Shown here in pieces: positions 20,415-28,619 of a stretch of DNA of 64,000 nt. The translations under genes were made by a program, and so were the position numbers. Source of the DNA: JADJWR01 sp964509545. Lineage in GTDB: Bacteria > Pseudomonadota > Gammaproteobacteria > Burkholderiales > Burkholderiaceae_F. The stretch's first letter is position 1; the number at the start of each line of letters is the position of its first letter. Where the stretch lies: NCBI GenBank assembly GCA_964509545.1, contig CAZDXQ010000012.1, positions 1 to 64,000 of the forward strand, read 5' to 3'. The notes under the pieces were generated by a model, which saw only the letters and a program-made list of their open reading frames with translations, made no database searches and was not told where the DNA came from.

Positions 20415-20505
20415 GACGCGGCAGGGCGTTGTACGGCCTGCGCCGTAGGCCCGGCGTCGGCTGTATTCGCGGAAACGTCGTCGGCGGCGAACGTCGGCGC
20501 GCCGG

Positions 20506-21114
20506 CTACAGCAGGCCGACGTTCAGCTGCTGCCAGGTCAGGCCGCGGCGCGCGGCCATCGACTCGCCAAGGCGCGCCAGTTGTGGCACGGGCAGGGCGG
20601 CATTGAGCAGATCCAGCAGCGAAGTCTCCTCGGCCTCGCGATGCGACAGGTTCGTGGCGACGAATGCCCTGACTGCCGCCGCATCGGGCCGTTCCTTGTC
20701 ACCGCGTTGCACGGCGTCGAACTGGCCGTCGAGGCCCTGCCAAAGGCGTTTGGCCGCGTTGTGTTCGTCGCCCAGGCGCTCGACCAGCGAACGCGCGACG
20801 GCTTTCCTGCGCCCGCGCAGGCCGTCGATCAGGCAGGGGAAAAGGTCGATGTCCTCGTCGGCCTGATGGCGGGCGGCGGCGCCGTTGAAATAGCGGCGGA
20901 TGCCTGCGGCGGACAACCGCGAGGCGTCGTCGTTGCCGAACTCGCTCAGATGCTCGGTCAACTGCTGCAGCAGCGTGCATACGCCAACGAGGCGCTGGTG
21001 GCACGCCAGCCAAAGCTGCACCGGCCCGGAAAATCCGCCCGGCGGCACGCCGAAGTCGATGTGCTGTACGGCCGTCGCCTGCAGCCGCAGAGGCACGGGG
21101 CGATCCGTGTCCAT
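20506..21114 (-). CDS. Hemerythrin-domain protein (second of tandem pair)
   Basis: A 202-residue four-helix-bundle protein. Candidate di-iron ligands are His in LACHQRL, RHQADEDID, DEHNAAKR and SHREAEE. Bacterial hemerythrins of this type bind O2 or NO or store iron. Its ATG shares a base with the upstream stop (TGATG), so it is translationally coupled to its paralogue and presumably under the same upstream FNR-type box. The C-terminus aligns with the paralogue's AxRRGLxW pattern, showing tandem duplication. Confidence 0.85.
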   Translation of the reverse strand: MDTDRPVPLRLQATAVQHIDFGVPPGGFSGPVQLWLACHQRLVGVCTLLQQLTEHLSEFGNDDASRLSAAGIRRYFNGAAARHQADEDIDLFPCLIDGLRGRRKAVARSLVERLGDEHNAAKRLWQGLDGQFDAVQRGDKERPDAAAVRAFVATNLSHREAEETSLLDLLNAALPVPQLARLGESMAARRGLTWQQLNVGLL

Positions 21115-21692
21115 CAGCCGCCGCTCCGGCTGCTGTGCAGGTGGGTCCAGTCGACGCCGCGCCGTTCGGCCATCGCCTGGCCAACGGCGTCGAGATCCGA
21201 ATCGTCGAGGCAGCGCCGCAGTGCGGCGGCGATCACGGTGTCCTCGATCTCGCAGTGCTGGCGGTAGCCACTGGCGAAGCGCTGCACGAGGTCGCGCTCG
21301 AGCGGGGCCGCCTCGCCGGATTCGATCGCCTGCAGCGCCGGCCGCAGGCGCTGCCAGACCTTGCCGAGTTCGACGTGGTCGGATTCCAGCCGTTGCAGGG
21401 CGTCGATAACGGTGCGTTCGTCCTGCGGCGCCTTCTGCGGCAGCAGGCGGCGCAGCAGCGGGAAAAGATCGACCTCTTCGTCTTCGTGATGGCGCGGCGC
21501 CGCCTCCTCGAAATAGCGGCGGATCGTTGTCGCCGTCACCTTGGCCGCATCGTTGGCGCCGTGCTCCTTCAGGTGCTCGTGCAACCGTTCGAGCAGACCC
21601 GTCATCCGGCGCACCCGGTCGTGGCAGGCAAGCCACAGCTCCAGGGGCTGGTCGAACCCGGCGGCGGGCGTGCGGAAATCGATGAAAGTCAA
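21114..21692 (-). CDS. Hemerythrin-domain protein (first of tandem pair)
   Basis: A 192-residue hemerythrin-like protein. LACHDRVRRM, APRHHEDEEVDLFPLL, SDHVELGKVW and YRQHCEIEDTVI supply the H, HxxxE, H and HxxxxD ligand pattern of a di-iron site. It is predicted to be cytoplasmic, with no signal peptide. An excellent FNR/DNR-type box is centred about 111 bases upstream of the ATG. Together with the neighbouring NnrS operon this suggests a role in handling NO or low O2 rather than iron storage, which is inference. Confidence 0.87.
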   Translation of the reverse strand: MTFIDFRTPAAGFDQPLELWLACHDRVRRMTGLLERLHEHLKEHGANDAAKVTATTIRRYFEEAAPRHHEDEEVDLFPLLRRLLPQKAPQDERTVIDALQRLESDHVELGKVWQRLRPALQAIESGEAAPLERDLVQRFASGYRQHCEIEDTVIAAALRRCLDDSDLDAVGQAMAERRGVDWTHLHSSRSGG

Positions 21693-21796
21693 CTCAGGCT
21701 CCCTGCAGCGGACCGAACAATCCCCCGCTGCGAATCGGCGACCGCCCAGTGTTTCGGCCAGTGCGCAACGATCCGCAATACCAATTGGGGTTTACC

Positions 21797-21810
21797 TTGA
21801 CCCTGATCAA
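21797..21810 (-). promoter_or_regulatory. FNR/DNR-type binding site upstream of hemerythrin genes
   Basis: TTGACCCTGATCAA matches the CRP/FNR-family consensus TTGAT-N4-ATCAA at nine of ten fixed positions. It lies in the 145-base gap between the SirB2-like stop and the hemerythrin ATG. With a -41.5 arrangement the transcript would start near 21762. Confidence 0.72.
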
Positions 21811-21837
21811 GTGGTGATGGCGGAGATCCGTCCTGTT

Positions 21838-22224
21838 TCAGCCACTACGCAGTGGCCACAGCGCATTGCGCGTCAGCGCCGTGCCGACGATGTAGGCGAA
21901 GGTCAGCGCCGCACCGATGAGCGCCAGCACGCGGCTGCGGCGGCTGCGGCCGTAGCGCAGTGCAACAGCGCCGAGCACGATGTAAACGAGCAGGCCGCCG
22001 ATCTTGGCCGCCAGCCACGGATACGCCAGCGGCGACAGCCGCGCCATGATCGCCATGGCCAGCGCCGCGGCCAGCAGCACGGTATCGACGACGTGTGGCG
22101 CCGCCCGGACGAAGCGCGCCTGCAACAGCGGCGCGCCGGCCAGCATCAGCGCCGCCCGCGCTGCGAAACCGGCGCCGCTGACGATCACCGCGGTCACGTG
22201 CAGCCATTTCAGCGTTTCGTACAT
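21838..22224 (-). CDS. SirB2-like small integral membrane protein
   Basis: A 128-residue protein with four hydrophobic helices. YETLKWLHVTAVIVSGAGF, RAAPHVVDTVLLAAAL, PWLAAKIGGLLVYIVLGAVAL and a final helix match the SirB2 family, which has conserved His residues and is often found beside nnrS and nitric-oxide genes. It is the last gene of the 27.7-21.8 kb operon, starting three bases after the nnrS stop. Function is unknown. Confidence 0.8.
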   Translation of the reverse strand: MYETLKWLHVTAVIVSGAGFAARAALMLAGAPLLQARFVRAAPHVVDTVLLAAALAMAIMARLSPLAYPWLAAKIGGLLVYIVLGAVALRYGRSRRSRVLALIGAALTFAYIVGTALTRNALWPLRSG

Positions 22225-22227
22225 CGC

Positions 22228-23637
22228 CTAGCCGGGCCGGCCGTCGGCGCGCGGACGCAGGTAGATAAGCGTGTTGCGCAGCAGCCAGGGAAGCAGCGCC
22301 GCGCACCACAGCACGATGGCCAGCGGCGTCAGCCAATGGCCCTGCGCCGGCCAGGCATCGACCAGCAGGCGCGCCGCGACGCCGGCCTGCAGCGTCCAGA
22401 ACAGCCACCAGGTCAGCGGGTCGGCGGTCAGCGGGCGGCCGCTGTGGCCGGCGGTCACCCTCGTGACCATCGCATAGGCCACGCCGCCGAAGAAGCCCAT
22501 CGTCAGCGCGTGCAGCGGCGCCAGGCCAAGCCCGGCCGGCGCGAGACCGGCCAGCGCAACGGCCCGGTTCCACGCGTACAGGGCGAGGGCGACGCCGAGC
22601 CAGAAGAAGCCAAGGTGCAGCATGGCCAGCAGCCGGTTGCGCAGGCTCTGCACCACGCCCCAGCGCCAGGCGACGAAGAACAGCAGCGCCGCGCCGATCG
22701 CATCGACCGCAAGCCGCAGCACCCCGAAGGCTGGCCCCGGGGCGAAAACCGAAGCGAGCGGCAACAGGCCGTGGGCAATGACGATGAAGTTGAAGGCCGC
22801 CAGCAGCCACAGCGGCCGCCAGGCATCGAGGAAAGGCACGACACTGGCGGTGAAGAACGGGATCAGCCGGTGCGCGACCGTCACGTACACGGGCGCGATG
22901 AACAGCCATACCGACAGCATCTCGGCGCTGTGGATCCAGTCCACCGCGAGCTGCGAAATGCCAATGGCGAAGGCGAAGTGGGCCAGCCAGCCGAGGGTGA
23001 AGAAGACGAGGATCAGCCGGGCGTGGACACGGTCGTCGATGCGGCTGGCGCGGTACAGGCGAAGGAAGCGAAGCAGCAGCACGGCCCACCCGGCGGCCAC
23101 GATGAGCGCGCCGGTGGCGACCAGGCCTTCTGCGAGCTGGGCGCCGACGAGCGCCAGCGGCACGCCGGCCGCGGCGGCCACGCCAGGAACCAAGAGCGGT
23201 TTCGCCGGCGGGCCTTGCACGTTCAGCCATTTCGGCCCGGCGGTGAAAAGAAAGCCGAACATGAACAGCGGCAGGAAGCCGTTGGCCATCGTCCAACCAT
23301 GCAGCCACGGCGGCGGCACCGCCAGCGGCAGGGGCGCGCCAGCGGCGCGGGCGAGCAACTGAGCCAGCCACCATAGCGAAACCATCCCCAGGTTGACCAT
23401 GCCGAGGAAGAAAAAGAGCCGGTGTGGCGCGGCCAGCAGCCAGCGCAACGACGCGCCCCGGAGCGGCTGCTCGCCCGACGCGTGCACGGTCATCGCCGGC
23501 CGCCGCGCCGACGAGGGTCGCACTGCTTTGCCTGCGGCTGCAATGATTGGCGCGGCGGCGGTGCCGGGCGCGGGGCTGCCCCTGGCGGACGGAGGCGAAG
23601 GCGAGGCAGGAGGCGCTCTCGTCGGCGGTGCGCTCAT
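22228..23637 (-). CDS. nnrS: NnrS family heme-copper membrane protein
   Basis: A 469-residue protein with about twelve transmembrane helices. FMFGFLFTAGPKWL, AHRLIPFFTAS, ALTMGFFGGVAYAMVTRVTAGHSGR and NTLIYLRPRADGRPG are clear NnrS signatures with conserved His residues. Family members relieve nitrosative stress and are induced by NO-responsive regulators in denitrifiers. The first 48 residues are low complexity; ATG 23493 (MTVHASGEQPL) is an alternative start. It lies 18 bases downstream of ubiT in the same operon. Confidence 0.9.
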   Translation of the reverse strand: MSAPPTRAPPASPSPPSARGSPAPGTAAAPIIAAAGKAVRPSSARRPAMTVHASGEQPLRGASLRWLLAAPHRLFFFLGMVNLGMVSLWWLAQLLARAAGAPLPLAVPPPWLHGWTMANGFLPLFMFGFLFTAGPKWLNVQGPPAKPLLVPGVAAAAGVPLALVGAQLAEGLVATGALIVAAGWAVLLLRFLRLYRASRIDDRVHARLILVFFTLGWLAHFAFAIGISQLAVDWIHSAEMLSVWLFIAPVYVTVAHRLIPFFTASVVPFLDAWRPLWLLAAFNFIVIAHGLLPLASVFAPGPAFGVLRLAVDAIGAALLFFVAWRWGVVQSLRNRLLAMLHLGFFWLGVALALYAWNRAVALAGLAPAGLGLAPLHALTMGFFGGVAYAMVTRVTAGHSGRPLTADPLTWWLFWTLQAGVAARLLVDAWPAQGHWLTPLAIVLWCAALLPWLLRNTLIYLRPRADGRPG

Positions 23638-23655
23638 CGGCGGCGGTCGCGGCCT

Positions 23656-24114
23656 TCAGCTGCGCCGCAGGAAGGCGGGAACCAGCGGGCCGATGGCATC
23701 GAGCGTGTTCTTCAGCCGCAGGCCGTATTCGGTGTCGCCCTCCATCACCAGCACGCGCTCGAAGAACAGCGTGTCGGCATCCTCTTCGCCCGCCGCCAGC
23801 CGCCAGAACGCCTCGGCCGGCGCCGCCACCCGCAGTGTCGGCGCGCTGCCGGCCGGCGCCAGCGCGAAGCCACGGGATTCGAGGCGAAGGCGGCAGCGCA
23901 CGCCGAAATCGGTCACGCACACCTCGACCGTCTGCCCGGAAAGCTCGGCCCGCGCCTCGGCGTCGAGGCGAGGCAGCAGCACGCGGTTCAGCGCCAGCGC
24001 CAGCAGCAGCGACGGCGGCTCGATCGGCAGCCGCTCGATCAGGCGGCGCAGCGCGGCCGGCGGCGCGGGCGGGGTTGGCAGGCGAAATCCACCGCGAGCA
24101 GGCGAGGCATTCAT
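23656..24114 (-). CDS. ubiT: UbiT, SCP2-domain accessory factor for O2-independent ubiquinone synthesis
   Basis: A 152-residue SCP2-like lipid-binding protein. In E. coli UbiT works with UbiU and UbiV to make ubiquinone without oxygen and is thought to bind polyprenyl intermediates. The SCP2 domain spans roughly residues 30-140, with EVCVTDFGVRCRLRLE, EAFWRLAAGEEDADTLFF and LVMEGDTEYGLRLKN as the conserved part. I chose ATG 24114 because it overlaps the ubiV stop as ATGA; ATG 24126 is possible. Confidence 0.88.
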   Translation of the reverse strand: MNASPARGGFRLPTPPAPPAALRRLIERLPIEPPSLLLALALNRVLLPRLDAEARAELSGQTVEVCVTDFGVRCRLRLESRGFALAPAGSAPTLRVAAPAEAFWRLAAGEEDADTLFFERVLVMEGDTEYGLRLKNTLDAIGPLVPAFLRRS

Positions 24115-25022
24115 GCTTGGCTCCATCGGATACCGGCTTCACGCCGCAGGTAGCCGTCGGCAAGCGCGCCGGGCAGCGCCAGCGAGGTCAGCGCGTCGAG
24201 TTCGGCCTGCGCATCGGCGTCACCATTGAACACGCGGTCGTAGGCGCGGACCACGGCGGCGAAATCCGTGCTGATCGGCGACAGCCGCAGCCGGCGCACG
24301 CCGGCCGCGGCGAGCGCATCGCGTTGCGGCAGCGCGCACATCAGGCGCGCAGACAGCGTCTGCAGGCCATTGAGGGCGAGGAACGCCTCGCCCTCCTGCG
24401 TGCGCAGAGCAAGCCCGTCCGGATGCTCGATGCAGCGGAAGCCGCACTCATCGCGGTTGACGCCGTAGTGGCGGGCGGTGAAGCAGCGCGCCGAAAACGC
24501 CAACGGCATCCGGCCGAAGGCGAAGACCTCGGTTTCGATCGCCGGCGACCGTGTCGGCGGATTGACCGCAGCCATCGCCGGAAGCGGCAGCTCGATCGGC
24601 GGCACCCAGCGCATCGCGCCGAGCGCGGCCATCTCGTCGAGCGCCGCGGCGCTGTAGACGTTGACGTGCGGCCCGATGACGAACGGCCGGCCGGCGCGCC
24701 GGTGCAGCGCCGCCGCGTCGTTGGTCTCGACGAGGAATTCGTCCTGGTCGGCGAAGCGGTGCATGGCGCGCAGTTCGGCTTCGGATTCGATCAGCGCCTG
24801 CGTGGCCAGCACCACCTCCTTGCCGGCGGCGGCCAGGTCGCGTGCCAGCGCCAGCCAGTCGTCGGTCTTCATCTCATGCCGGCGCGAGCAGATCACCTCG
24901 CCCAGCGTGACGCTGGCCACCGGCAGTTCCGCCACCTGCGCATAGAAATCGAACAGCGTGCGCCGCGACCAGTAGGTCAGCACCGGGCCGACGCTCAGCG
25001 CAAAGGGGGCGGCTACTTCCAT
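24111..25022 (-). CDS. ubiV: UbiV, U32-family iron-sulfur protein for O2-independent ubiquinone hydroxylation
   Basis: A 303-residue U32 protein. Its cysteines at positions 45, 180, 193 and 197 (VICSRRHE, then SARCFTARHY and DECGFRC) match the four-Cys [4Fe-4S] site of E. coli UbiV, with 180/193/197 at the same spacing. With UbiU it carries out the anaerobic ring hydroxylations. The GPHVNVYSAAAL motif fits the TIM-barrel-like U32 fold. Its first codons overlap the end of ubiU by 10 bases, so they are coupled. Confidence 0.93.
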   Translation of the reverse strand: MEVAAPFALSVGPVLTYWSRRTLFDFYAQVAELPVASVTLGEVICSRRHEMKTDDWLALARDLAAAGKEVVLATQALIESEAELRAMHRFADQDEFLVETNDAAALHRRAGRPFVIGPHVNVYSAAALDEMAALGAMRWVPPIELPLPAMAAVNPPTRSPAIETEVFAFGRMPLAFSARCFTARHYGVNRDECGFRCIEHPDGLALRTQEGEAFLALNGLQTLSARLMCALPQRDALAAAGVRRLRLSPISTDFAAVVRAYDRVFNGDADAQAELDALTSLALPGALADGYLRREAGIRWSQA

Positions 25023-26038
25023 GGCCGGCTGTAGGCGCCGAGCGTGTGCTGCTGGCCCTCGGCCAGCCGGCCGAGCGCGGCGGTCCATGCCGGCTGCGGC
25101 GAGAACCGCGACGGCGCCGCAGCGGCGGCATCGATCGCCGCGCGCCACACGCGCGTGACCTCGCCGACGTAGGCGGGGCTGCGCTGGCGACCCTCGATCT
25201 TGATCGCCGCCACGCCGGCGGCGATCAGCTCTGGCAGGATCGGCAGCGTGTTCAGGCTGGTCGGCGCCTCGATCGCGTAGCCGGTCTCGCCTTCGACCTC
25301 GAAGCGACCCTTGCACAGCGTCGGATACGCGCGCGGCTCTTCCGGCGCGTAGCGGTTGATCAGGATTCCATTCAGCCGCGCATCGACACCCCGGTCGGGC
25401 CGCTCGCGCCAGTCGACGAAGGCCGCCGGCGAGCAGGCGCCGAAGTTGTTCGGCGACTGCCCGGTGGCGTAGGACGACAGGTGGCAGCGGCCCTCGACCA
25501 TCACGCACAGGCTGCCGAAGCCGAAGACCTCGATCTCGACTTTCGAATTGCGCACCAGATGCGCCACCTGCGAGGCGGTCAGCACGCGCGGCAGCACCGC
25601 GCGGGCAATGCCGTAGCGCTCGCGATAGAACTCGATCGCCTCGTGGTTTGTGGCCGAGGCCTGTACCGACAGGTGCAGGCGCAGGTTCGGGTGTGTCCGC
25701 GCGGCGTAAGCCATCACGGCGATGTCGGCGAGGATCAGCGCGTCGATGCCCAGCGCTGCCGCGGTGTCCACCGCGCGCTGCCACGGCGCGAAGTCGCGCG
25801 CGTCGGCGAAGGTGTTCAGCGCCATCAGCACCTTGCGGCCGCGCGAGTGGGCGTAGGCGATGCCTTCGCGCGTGGCGGCGAGATCGAAGTTCAGGCCGGC
25901 GAAGTTGCGCGCATTGGTGGCGTCGCGCAGGCCCATGTAGACCGCATCCGCCCCGGCGTCGATGGCGATGGCGAGCGCCCGCAGCGAACCTGCGGGGCAG
26001 ACCAGTTCCGGCTCGCGCGGCTTTTCCCGGACGGGCAC
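25013..26038 (-). CDS. ubiU: UbiU, U32-family iron-sulfur protein for O2-independent ubiquinone hydroxylation
   Basis: A 341-residue U32 family protein. ELVCPAGSLRALAIAIDAGADAVY is the classic N-terminus. Cysteines 178, 185, 202 and 242 (GSLCVM, EGRCHL, FGACSP, TLCKGRF) reproduce the UbiU [4Fe-4S] ligand set with essentially E. coli spacing. UbiU and UbiV form a complex that replaces the flavin monooxygenases when O2 is absent. It starts five bases after the nitronate-monooxygenase-like stop. Confidence 0.94.
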   Translation of the reverse strand: MPVREKPREPELVCPAGSLRALAIAIDAGADAVYMGLRDATNARNFAGLNFDLAATREGIAYAHSRGRKVLMALNTFADARDFAPWQRAVDTAAALGIDALILADIAVMAYAARTHPNLRLHLSVQASATNHEAIEFYRERYGIARAVLPRVLTASQVAHLVRNSKVEIEVFGFGSLCVMVEGRCHLSSYATGQSPNNFGACSPAAFVDWRERPDRGVDARLNGILINRYAPEEPRAYPTLCKGRFEVEGETGYAIEAPTSLNTLPILPELIAAGVAAIKIEGRQRSPAYVGEVTRVWRAAIDAAAAAPSRFSPQPAWTAALGRLAEGQQHTLGAYSRPWK

Positions 26039-26042
26039 GGCG

Positions 26043-27257
26043 TCAGGCTGCGGCGAGCGCCGGCTGCGCCGTCGTCGCTGTCTGTTCGGCGGCCTCGGTT
26101 TCGCCGAGCAGGAAAGCGATCAGTTCGCGCACCGGGCGAACCTGGGCGCCGAAGGGCAGCTTGCCGTCGCCGCGGAAGAACAACCCGCTCATCACGTCGC
26201 CGCGAAGCGCGGCGGCGAGCTGATGATCGATGCAAAACTGGCCGAACTTGGCGATGCCGTCGCGCAGCCCGCACTGCGCCAGGCAGTCGAAGATCATCGT
26301 GCAACGCTTCTTTGCCGCGCGGGCGGCGGCCTTGGCCTGAAGCTTCGGCGCCAGGCGCAGGTAGTTCTCCAGCCATGGCGTGCGAACGGCGCGCGCCGGC
26401 AGGCCGGCGACGCTGATGAACTCGACGATGTCCTCGGGCCGGGCCTGCGCCAGCACGCGCTTGAACTGCGGATGCGCGTCGCCTTCCTCGGTCACCGCGA
26501 AGGCGGTGCCGACCTGCACCGCCGAGGCGCCGAGCGCGAACAGTTCGCGCACGCGCTGCGGCGTGTTGATGCCGCCGGCCGGGATCAATGGCACCTGGTC
26601 CTCGGCGCCGACCGAGCGCAGCAGCGCCCGCGCCTCAGGCAGAACCTGCTCGAACTCGAAGCGCGCGTTGCCGAGGTCCTCGATCCGCGCCGCGCCGAGA
26701 TGGCCGCCGGCGTGCTTCGGATGCTCGATCACGATCGCGTCGGGCAGCCTGCCCTTGCGCTCCCATTTCTTCAGGATCAGGGCGATGCCGCGCGCGTCGG
26801 ACAGGATCGGCACCAGCGCCACTTTCGGGTGATCGGCCGTCAGTTCCGGAAGGTCCAGCGGCAGCCCGGCGCCGACGACGATCGCGTCGATGCCGCTTGC
26901 GCAGGCCTGCCTGACATAGGCCGCGTACTCGGCCACTGCACGCATCACGTTGACCGCCAGCAGGCCGGCGCCGGCGGCGATCCTGCGCGCGGCGCCGATC
27001 TCGCGGTCGAGCGCTTCGAGGTTGGCGGCGTTGATCGCCGCCTTGGCGTCGACGCCGGGACCGAGATTCGTCGTCCTGTCCATCAGGTCCGGATGGTGGC
27101 GGCGCAGGTCCACCGAGGCCAGCGTGCCGACGGCATTGTTCGCCGCCACGGTGCCGGCGAGGCGATGCGCCGATACCCCCACGCCCATGCCGCCCTGCAC
27201 GATCGGCCGCAGCCTGCGGCCGGCGAGTTTCAGGTCGGGCAGCCGGGGCAGGATCAC
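26043..27257 (-). CDS. Nitronate monooxygenase / 2-nitropropane dioxygenase-like flavoprotein
   Basis: A 404-residue FMN-dependent TIM-barrel protein of the NMO family. RPIVQGGMGVGVSAHRLAG is the typical start, IVVGAGLPLDLPELTADH and IEHPKHAGGHLG (with the conserved His) follow, and ALGASAVQVGTAFAVT is the FMN-phosphate site. A C-terminal stretch beyond the usual barrel contains several Cys (KKRCTMIFDCLAQCGL) that could bind metal. The start is GTG 27257, overlapping the DGC gene's stop. Its place in a ubiUVT-nnrS operon suggests an anaerobic role rather than nitroalkane detoxification, but this is inference. Confidence 0.82.
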   Translation of the reverse strand: MILPRLPDLKLAGRRLRPIVQGGMGVGVSAHRLAGTVAANNAVGTLASVDLRRHHPDLMDRTTNLGPGVDAKAAINAANLEALDREIGAARRIAAGAGLLAVNVMRAVAEYAAYVRQACASGIDAIVVGAGLPLDLPELTADHPKVALVPILSDARGIALILKKWERKGRLPDAIVIEHPKHAGGHLGAARIEDLGNARFEFEQVLPEARALLRSVGAEDQVPLIPAGGINTPQRVRELFALGASAVQVGTAFAVTEEGDAHPQFKRVLAQARPEDIVEFISVAGLPARAVRTPWLENYLRLAPKLQAKAAARAAKKRCTMIFDCLAQCGLRDGIAKFGQFCIDHQLAAALRGDVMSGLFFRGDGKLPFGAQVRPVRELIAFLLGETEAAEQTATTAQPALAAA

Positions 27258-27685
27258 GGGCAGACGCCTTCGGCCAGCCTGGGCTGTACCAGCACCGGCA
27301 CCTGCGCGACGGACTCGGGCAGTGCCCGCGCGATCTTGCGGCTGACGTCGTTGAACACCCGCTGCGCCTGCACCGGATCGAAGTCGCTGTGGTAGCGCTT
27401 GCGCACGCCCTGCTCGGACAGCAGGAAATACAGCGTCGGCGTGACGCCGTGCCGGGCCAGCGAATTCCTGACGCAGGCCAGCGCGCAGCCGTCGAGTGCC
27501 ACGATCGGCCGTCCGGACTTGGCCGTGCGCACCAGCGAAGGGACGTCGCCGCCGACGCCGGCGATGCACGACATCTCGGCCACCTCGGCGCGGTCGAGCT
27601 TCAGCGCCACCGCGTTGGCCAGCTGCGCGGCACTTGAGCAGCCGGAGCAGGAATAGACGAGCGGTTTGGCGTGCGAACGGTCCAT
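27254..27685 (-). CDS. DGC-domain putative zinc-binding protein
   Basis: A 143-residue small protein with the three conserved Cys-containing blocks of the DGC family: YSCSGCSSAAQLAN, EMSCIAGVGG and ALDGCALACVR, the last including the Asp-Gly-Cys that names the family. Family members are of unknown function and are presumed to bind zinc. ATG 27685 (MDRSHAKPLVYSC) is chosen; ATG 27718 is also open. It is the first gene of the seven-gene minus-strand operon behind an FNR-type box. Confidence 0.8.
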   Translation of the reverse strand: MDRSHAKPLVYSCSGCSSAAQLANAVALKLDRAEVAEMSCIAGVGGDVPSLVRTAKSGRPIVALDGCALACVRNSLARHGVTPTLYFLLSEQGVRKRYHSDFDPVQAQRVFNDVSRKIARALPESVAQVPVLVQPRLAEGVCP

Positions 27686-27802
27686 GGCCACTTGACGTAC
27701 AGGGGCGGGCACCGGCATCAGTCGTCGCGCGAACGGGCGAGGCGCAGCCGCCGGCAGCGCCCGGGAAACGACGAAGTGTGATCAACAACATGCGCCCGAG
27801 CC

Positions 27803-27816
27803 TTGAGCCGCATCAA
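27803..27816 (-). promoter_or_regulatory. FNR/DNR-type binding site upstream of the DGC-ubiUVT-nnrS operon
   Basis: TTGAGCCGCATCAA fits TTGAT-N4-ATCAA with one mismatch in the fixed positions. Its centre is about 125 bases upstream of ATG 27685 in the divergent region shared with the TetR gene. Confidence 0.65.
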
Positions 27817-27929
27817 GCGATGACGTTGCGCGGCCCGGGTTGGCCGAGGTCGCCGGGACGAATTAGGCAGCTGCCGCGGTCACGGGCGGCGACGCCGGCC
27901 TTGACAGAGGCCCACCCAGTCCATAAATC

Positions 27930-27943
27930 AGTAACATGTTACT
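27930..27943. promoter_or_regulatory. Candidate TetR operator (14-base palindrome)
   Basis: AGTAACATGTTACT is a perfect palindrome in an A/T-rich island. It spans the putative start codon of the TetR-family gene (ATG 27936-27938). Autorepression at or just after the transcription start is the simplest reading. Confidence 0.55.
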
Positions 27944-28619
27944 TACTAAAGATCGGCGCAGGACCGCGGCTGGGTCGGCTGTCGGGGCGTCAGCCGTCGC
28001 GGCGACGCCTCGGCCAGCGCGCCGGCGGCTGCCGGCAGCGCGCCGCCAGCTCGACGTTGTGCAGGCGGTGTTGACGCTGGCGGCGCAGCGCGATCCGGGC
28101 GCGATCACTACGGTGGCCATTGCCGAGCACGTCGGCGTCACCCACGGCGCGCTGTTCCGCCATTTCGCCGACAAGGAGGCGATCTGGGCGGCGGTGTTCG
28201 ACTGGGTCAGCGGTGCCCTGGGCGAGGTCGTCGGCCAGGCGTTCGCCGAAGGCCGTGACCCGCTGGAGACGCTGCAGCGCGTATTCGTCGCCCATGTCGG
28301 CTTCGTCGAGGCCCACCCGGGCGTGCCGCGCATCCTGTTTCACGAGCTGCAGCGCGCCGGCGACTCGCCGGGACGAGCGCGGCTGCGCGAACTGGTGCTG
28401 GAGTACCGGCGGCGGCTCGCCGGACTGTTCGAGGCGGCGAAGAAGGCGCGCCAGGTCGACCCGATGCTCGACGCCGAGGCTGCCGCGGTGCTTTTCATCG
28501 GCACGGTGCAGGGCATCGTGCTGCACACGGCGCTTTTCGCACGCGCCGGCTCCATGCAGGCGCACGCGCGACGCATCCTGCCGCTGCTGCTTTACGGATT
28601 TTGCGGGGCGCGCAAATGA
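27936..28619 (+). CDS. TetR/AcrR-family transcriptional regulator
   Basis: A 227-residue regulator. After a basic, low-complexity N-terminus the helix-turn-helix region reads LDVVQAVLTLAA, then TTVAIAEHVGVTHGALFRHFADKEAIW, the TetR_N signature. The remaining helices form the ligand-binding/dimerisation domain. It overlaps the following HlyD gene by ATGA, so it is the first gene of a four-gene operon and probably controls the transporter it precedes. The inducer is unknown. The start codon lies inside a perfect palindrome that may be its own operator. Confidence 0.88.
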   Translation: MLLTKDRRRTAAGSAVGASAVAATPRPARRRLPAARRQLDVVQAVLTLAAQRDPGAITTVAIAEHVGVTHGALFRHFADKEAIWAAVFDWVSGALGEVVGQAFAEGRDPLETLQRVFVAHVGFVEAHPGVPRILFHELQRAGDSPGRARLRELVLEYRRRLAGLFEAAKKARQVDPMLDAEAAAVLFIGTVQGIVLHTALFARAGSMQAHARRILPLLLYGFCGARK

